Made by a program: the position numbers and the translations under genes. DNA of 64,000 bases from Leptospira biflexa serovar Patoc strain 'Patoc 1 (Paris)'. GTDB lineage: Bacteria; Spirochaetota; Leptospiria; Leptospirales; Leptospiraceae. Each line of letters begins with the position of its first letter. Position 1 is the stretch's first letter. A model generated the notes under the pieces. The model was not told where the DNA came from. It was given only the letters and a program-made list of their open reading frames with translations, and did no database searches. Below are positions 59,899-64,000 of the stretch, one piece after another. The stretch spans positions 1,753,501 through 1,817,500 of the forward strand of contig NC_010602.1 in assembly GCF_000017685.1 (NCBI RefSeq), read 5' to 3'.

Positions 59899-60675
59899 TC
59901 ACAGATTGCAGTTCGGTTTTTTCCCTGATTGGACTGCTGAATCATACAAGGCCATCGCTTTTGGCATGGCTTCGTTCAATTGGCGCATCCTAGTCTCGTC
60001 AGAAGGATGAGTCGAAAGAAGTTCACTTGGTTTTCCACTCCCAAGGGCACTCATATTTTTCCAAAGGTTCACACTCTCTCTCGGATCAAATCCAGCCTTT
60101 GCCATTATTTCAAGCCCAATCAAGTCTGCTTCTGTTTCATGTTTTCTTGAAAATGGCAACAAAACTCCAAATTTTGCACCCATACCCAATGCGCCAGCCA
60201 CAGTTGGTTTTCCGAGTGTTTCCAAAATTTTAACAGATCCTGATGTCAATTGGTTTTGTGAAACCCTTTCGTTTCCATGCCTTGCAATCACATGGCCTAT
60301 TTCATGTCCAATGACAGCCGCTAGTTGGTCTTTGTTTTTTGCAACGGAAAACATTCCCGTATAAACTCCAATTTTTCCGCCAGGTAACGCAAATGCATTG
60401 GGAGTGTTGTCGCGAAACACAACCACTTCCCAATCACTCACACCTGTTGTATCATTCGTAACGGTGAGTTGGTTCTGGACAATACACTTAACATATCCAT
60501 TTGTATTCGGTCTTGGATCAATTGGTGTTTTGGATTTTAGGTCTAAAAATGCCTGTGCACCCATTTCATTCATTTCTTCATCACCAACTAAGGTAATTTG
60601 ACGCCTTCCGGTTGGGGAAGTATTACACTGAACAAATGACAATACTATGAACAAAAGAATTTTGATTCCTTTCAT
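59899..60675 (-). CDS. M48 family zinc metalloprotease lipoprotein
   Basis: This 258-residue protein has a lipobox leader (ILLFIVLSFVQC, Cys17) and the M48 catalytic core HEIGHVIARHGNE with third ligand in KHETEADLIGLEI. It is the size of LoiP/YggG-type lipoproteins that degrade misfolded outer-membrane proteins. A beta-strand block FRDNTPNAFALPGGKIGVY, typical of the family, precedes the zinc site. It overlaps the GGDEF-EAL gene upstream by 4 bases, so the two are co-transcribed. Confidence 0.92.
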   Translation of the reverse strand: MKGIKILLFIVLSFVQCNTSPTGRRQITLVGDEEMNEMGAQAFLDLKSKTPIDPRPNTNGYVKCIVQNQLTVTNDTTGVSDWEVVVFRDNTPNAFALPGGKIGVYTGMFSVAKNKDQLAAVIGHEIGHVIARHGNERVSQNQLTSGSVKILETLGKPTVAGALGMGAKFGVLLPFSRKHETEADLIGLEIMAKAGFDPRESVNLWKNMSALGSGKPSELLSTHPSDETRMRQLNEAMPKAMALYDSAVQSGKKPNCNL

Positions 60676-62780
60676 TGATTCTCCTTCTGATAAAACTGAT
60701 CTAAAAATGGAATGATTTCAGGAAAAGGGATTGGTTTTGATAACCAATACCCTTGGATTTCATCACATTGGTATGACTTAAGAAGTTCCAACTGTTCTAA
60801 TTCCTCTACTCCTTCCGCGACCACAGAATAACCTAGGTCGTGTGCCATATTGATAATGGAAATGAGTAAAAAACTTTCCTTGGACCCAACATGAACATTA
60901 TTTAAAAAAGACTTATCAATTTTTAAAATCGAAAGTGGAAGTTTTTCCAAATACGATAAGGAAGAAAAGCCGGTTCCAAAATCATCCAAAGCAACTTTGA
61001 CACCAATATCAATCAAATTCGAAAGGATCGGTACAGTCTCTGATAAATTTTTCATGGCCAAACTTTCGGTGATTTCTACCTGCAAGGATGTGTAGGGAAT
61101 ATTTCTTTGTTTGTGTAAATCTACAATCCAATGGAAGATGTTTTGATCAAAAAACACCTGAGGGCTTAAATTGACGGCAATTGATATCGGTTTTCCATTT
61201 TTAATCTGTACTTCTTCGATCACATTTGCACTTTGTTCTAAAACAAAACGTGTAATAGGAACAATGAGTCCTGAATCTTCTGCAAGGGGGATGAATTCTG
61301 CCGGAGACACCATTCCACGTTGGGGATGGCGCCACCTAACGAGCGCTTCCCAGTGTCCAATTTTATTGGTCTTTAAATCTAAAATTGGTTGGTAAAAGAC
61401 TGAAATTTCATTTTGGTTGAGAGCTTTTTTAAGATCGTTTTGGATTTCCAGTTGGAAATGGATTCTTTCCTGCATTGCCTGGTTAAACACAGAGACAAGC
61501 CCTACTTTCTGCGATTTTGCATGGAACATGGCAATCTCTGCATTTCTAAGTAACACATCAGCTTCCTTTCCACCAAGTCCAAAACCTGAGATCCCACAAG
61601 AAGCCGTTAAATAAATTTCATAACCACCGATTGGAATTGGATCACCAATGTATTCAAGCAAACGGTATGCATAATCGACAGCTTCTTCAATGGAGAGTAA
61701 GTGATTGAGGAGAATGGAGAAATTATCTGCTCCCAGTCTAGTGATCACTGCTTCTTTATCAGAAAATTGTTTCAATCTTTGGGAGAATATGATGAGGATC
61801 TTATCACCTGCCTCGTTTCCGAGTGAATGATTGATCCTTTTAAAGTTATCGATATTGATACAAAAAAGAATTGGATACCCATCGTTTTTGATATTGTATG
61901 AGAAAATTTTTTGTTCAATTCTTGCCAGATACAAAGCTCGGTTGGGTAAACCTGTGAGGTTATCATAAAATGCATCATGTGTTAGTTGTTCTTCTGCTAA
62001 TTTTCGATCTGTGATGTCGTGATGGATGGCGATGTATTGGAATACAGATCCATCGGTTCCAATAAAAGGAACTATCGTTGTGTCGACCCAGAAGCTTGAT
62101 CCATCTTTTTTCGTGTTGAGTATTTCTCCACGCCAAACCTTACCTTTGTGGATGGATTCCCAAATTTTTTCCCATTCCTCTTTGGTTTTATTTTGGCATT
62201 TAAGGATGCGGTGGTTTTGACCGAGTAACTCTGTGACAGGAAAACCTGTGGCATTCGCAAATGCTTCATTCACATAGGTGATGATTCCATTGGCATCGGT
62301 GATTGATACGATATTGGCTTGGTCCAAGGCAAATTTTTGTAATTGGATTTCCTTTAAGGATTGGAATAAAAAAGTTTCCGTTGTATTCTTCTCTTTCCTA
62401 TATACGAGCTCTCTCCTCTCCCGTTCTAACACTTCAGCCAATCGAAGTAATGTTGTACGGTCGATGATGTCGTTGACACCTGATTTCATGTACTGGAGGT
62501 TTTTCTGAAAGTCTTCTTGGTCGGAGATTAAAATGACAGGGATGTCGATTTTTTTTTCATTTAAGAATTTTAGATACAAAGAGATTTCTAAATGAAAGGG
62601 TTTTCGTGTGCTACATAGGATGGCATCCCAATCCTCTTCTAATACAGTCGATTCGAACGAACCAAACGATTCCACAACCTTGTAAAGTGGGCTAAGGCCA
62701 TTTGCCTTCATTTCACGAACGATATCGAAAACGCTACTGGAATCGTTTTCTAAGATTAATACACTGATTGGGCTTCCCAT
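60672..62780 (-). CDS. REC-like/PAS/GGDEF/EAL protein, probable c-di-GMP phosphodiesterase
   Basis: This 702-residue signalling protein has an N-terminal receiver-like domain (SVLILENDSSSVFD) without an obvious phospho-Asp. A PAS domain follows at about 150-270 (ITDANGIITYVNEAFANATG), then a GGDEF domain whose signature is RLGADNFS in place of GGDEF, so cyclase activity is unlikely. The final EAL domain keeps EALVRW, NLSPQVF, EITESLAM, DDFGTGFSSL, KIDKSFL and EGVEELEQL, and should hydrolyse c-di-GMP. The degenerate GGDEF may bind GTP as a regulator. It is co-transcribed with the M48 gene. Confidence 0.88.
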   Translation of the reverse strand: MGSPISVLILENDSSSVFDIVREMKANGLSPLYKVVESFGSFESTVLEEDWDAILCSTRKPFHLEISLYLKFLNEKKIDIPVILISDQEDFQKNLQYMKSGVNDIIDRTTLLRLAEVLERERRELVYRKEKNTTETFLFQSLKEIQLQKFALDQANIVSITDANGIITYVNEAFANATGFPVTELLGQNHRILKCQNKTKEEWEKIWESIHKGKVWRGEILNTKKDGSSFWVDTTIVPFIGTDGSVFQYIAIHHDITDRKLAEEQLTHDAFYDNLTGLPNRALYLARIEQKIFSYNIKNDGYPILFCINIDNFKRINHSLGNEAGDKILIIFSQRLKQFSDKEAVITRLGADNFSILLNHLLSIEEAVDYAYRLLEYIGDPIPIGGYEIYLTASCGISGFGLGGKEADVLLRNAEIAMFHAKSQKVGLVSVFNQAMQERIHFQLEIQNDLKKALNQNEISVFYQPILDLKTNKIGHWEALVRWRHPQRGMVSPAEFIPLAEDSGLIVPITRFVLEQSANVIEEVQIKNGKPISIAVNLSPQVFFDQNIFHWIVDLHKQRNIPYTSLQVEITESLAMKNLSETVPILSNLIDIGVKVALDDFGTGFSSLSYLEKLPLSILKIDKSFLNNVHVGSKESFLLISIINMAHDLGYSVVAEGVEELEQLELLKSYQCDEIQGYWLSKPIPFPEIIPFLDQFYQKENQ

Positions 62781-62847
62781 TTTGTTTGCCGAAGTGGCGG
62801 TTCTCTCGGTTTAGGATGGGGAAAAATCTAAAAATCTCAACCTAAAA

Positions 62848-63066
62848 ATGATTCGAAATTTCTTTGAATTCTCGTCGAATTGGCGTGTGCATCCCAAGGT
62901 TTTTGAAACAAGTTACATCCGGAAAGAGCATTTAGAACATGAGCTACGTAAGTTACTCATGGATATGAATGATTTGGATTACAGAAACTTAAATGACTAT
63001 GACAAAGGTGGGTATGATGGATTCAACCAAGCCATTACCCTTGTCTTAAAAAAATTGCAAAACTAG
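62848..63066 (+). CDS. Short conserved-looking protein, function unknown
   Basis: A 72-residue frame begins with ATG 62848, preceded by an A/C-rich stretch without a strong ribosome site. The composition is protein-like: aromatic WRVHPKVFETSYIRKEHL, then DMNDLDYRNLNDYDKGGYD, ending in a helix. No family was recognised and no membrane segment is present. It lies 110 bases before the STAS gene, in the same orientation. It could be a real small protein, but evidence is limited to the open frame and its composition. Confidence 0.5.
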   Translation: MIRNFFEFSSNWRVHPKVFETSYIRKEHLEHELRKLLMDMNDLDYRNLNDYDKGGYDGFNQAITLVLKKLQN

Positions 63067-63176
63067 GGTTTTTTCTAGTAGTTGGGTTGACCGATCGCAG
63101 TCGGGAACCATTTCTACAAAAATTCTTTACAAAATTTGTGTTAAAACAGATAGTATACGTGCCAGTAGGAAGTTCA

Positions 63177-63500
63177 ATGAATTTCACAACAAAACAAGTT
63201 AAAAATCATACAGTTGTTACTCTAGAGGGATCCCTCGATATTTATTCTGCACCCGCACTTAAAAAAGAGCTCCATAAAATCATCGATGACGGAGCAGAAT
63301 CAGTAGCAATTGATATGATCAATATCAAATTATTGGATTCATCTGGAATCGCCTTACTTGCGAATTTACAAAAGAAACTCAAGTCAGAAGAAGGACAGTT
63401 TTTCCTTTTGAATGTCAGCCAAGATGTGATGGTCATTTTGAAACTCTCCAGTTTGGATAAGTTTTTTACCATTCTCGGCGCAGAGGGAGAACTTCCATAA
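63177..63500 (+). CDS. Anti-sigma factor antagonist (STAS domain)
   Basis: This 107-residue SpoIIAA-type protein has intact KLLDSSGIALL with phosphorylatable Ser55, LEGSLDIYSAPALKKEL at the start and a C-terminal LSSLDKFFTIL. It would free a sigma factor or another target from its anti-sigma kinase. ATG 63177 was chosen because TAGGAAG lies just upstream. A longer frame from 63087 is open but has no ribosome site. It contrasts with the STAS protein at 32194-32550, which has lost this motif. Confidence 0.88.
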   Translation: MNFTTKQVKNHTVVTLEGSLDIYSAPALKKELHKIIDDGAESVAIDMINIKLLDSSGIALLANLQKKLKSEEGQFFLLNVSQDVMVILKLSSLDKFFTILGAEGELP

Positions 63501-63525
63501 TCGAATCTCCTCTGTCCTGTAACGA

Positions 63526-64000
63526 TTAGAGTCGAAAGAATTTTACTTCGGCTCTTGTGACAGAACTTTCCGTATCTTTCGAAAGGATCCAATCCCCACT
63601 TTGATTTTGGTTCCACTTTGTTGACTCACCCGCAATTCCATTACTTGTCCCGAGTTTGATTTTTCCTTTTTTGGGATTTGTGGACTGAACGGAAATAATG
63701 AGATCATATGGCAAATTCAAACCAAACGTTCCTAGTTTCAAGCTGGCAAGATTCCCTTCAATTTGCACTTCATCACAAACAACTTCACGACCATCTCTTA
63801 ATTTTACTTTTAGTTTGATCGGAAGGTTTGGTTCTTCTTTTTGAGTTAGGTTTCGTGGTGGATCTGGGATTTTTTTCTCCGCCACTGTCTCCGGTACAAG
63901 AGGGATTTTTTCTTCCGAAACAACTGCCGCTAAATTTTTAACTTCTTGTTTCGAATCCTCTAGCGAAATTTTAATTTCTTCTTTGATTTGATTGAGTTCT
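63526..64000 (-). CDS. Hypothetical protein, 5' part outside window
   Basis: The frame is open from the window's right edge to the stop at 63526, so only the C-terminal 157 residues are seen. The visible upstream part is helical and acidic (ELNQIKEEIKISLEDSKQE), followed by a Pro/Glu/Lys-rich linker (PDPPRNLTQKEEPNLP). A compact beta-rich domain follows (LKVKLRDGREVVCDEVQIEG, ending GDWILSKD). A GTG at 63885 could start a shorter protein but has no special support. No family was recognised. Confidence 0.6.
   Translation of the reverse strand, partial: ELNQIKEEIKISLEDSKQEVKNLAAVVSEEKIPLVPETVAEKKIPDPPRNLTQKEEPNLPIKLKVKLRDGREVVCDEVQIEGNLASLKLGTFGLNLPYDLIISVQSTNPKKGKIKLGTSNGIAGESTKWNQNQSGDWILSKDTESSVTRAEVKFFRL

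Overview
The window looks like chromosomal core DNA of a spirochaete of the genus Leptospira, most likely from the saprophytic (L. biflexa-like) side of the genus. Supporting signs are the AT-rich but balanced base composition, many short lipoprotein signal peptides with relaxed lipoboxes, a B12-dependent ribonucleotide reductase, a GspK-L-M-N cluster with the Leptospira-style GspN, and the Bacteroidetes-type succinate dehydrogenase. The species assignment is inference. No transposase, phage module, plasmid origin or CRISPR array was seen.

Layout. 1-3657 (+): the distal part of a type II secretion operon (gspK partial, gspL, gspM, gspN). 3894-7520 (-): nrdJ, with a strong terminator between it and gspN. 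7743-7815: tRNA-Asn(GUU), followed by an L,D-transpeptidase. 8734-12830: an accessory-looking stretch with a Baeyer-Villiger-type monooxygenase, a gene-poor 0.8 kb, two convergent lipoproteins and a DoxX-like protein. One lipoprotein promoter carries a C10 tract in its spacer. 12847-15021 (-): a SulP transporter fused to a beta-carbonic anhydrase. 15851-19224 (+): sdhCAB. 24022-19291 (-): lepA, a PLP-enzyme homologue, a GT2 glycosyltransferase and an exported protein. 24145-31429 (+): eno, an FtsB-like protein, clpP, a YheT-type hydrolase, tldD, tldE, a DUF4416 protein and a lipoprotein, all tightly packed.

31440-40415 holds a SEC59/CdsA-like membrane protein with a STAS protein (-), then (+) a coiled-coil protein, a PrsA/SurA-like lipoprotein, a tandem-HTH regulator with its own palindrome, an NSS sodium symporter with a 38-residue partner, a DinG-type helicase and an exported protein, then a repeat protein (-). 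40475-41779 (-) is asnS. 41835-46955 (+) is an operon with overlapping genes: folD, an esterase homologue, cysS, an rRNA methyltransferase and a lipase-like lipoprotein. 55603-46979 (-) runs lptD, a polyprenyl glycosylphosphotransferase, gatC, gatA, hisF and an SSS symporter. The last part (55778-64000) holds signalling proteins (REC-histidine kinase, REC-PAS-GGDEF-EAL, STAS), a UvrD-like helicase, a MORN lipoprotein, an M48 lipoprotein peptidase and small hypotheticals.

How they work together. Several genes concern the envelope (T2SS, LptD, glycosylphosphotransferase, L,D-transpeptidase, SurA-like chaperone, M48 protease, numerous lipoproteins). Others concern aminoacyl-tRNA supply (tRNA-Asn, AsnRS, CysRS, GatCA), central metabolism (enolase, succinate dehydrogenase, FolD, HisF, NrdJ) and protein quality control (ClpP, TldD/E). 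The most notable signals are the poly-C promoter, the double-HTH regulator with its palindrome, a tiny transporter subunit that is easily missed, and a set of enzymes each lacking a canonical catalytic or ligand residue. I did not find a convincing wholly new multi-gene system.
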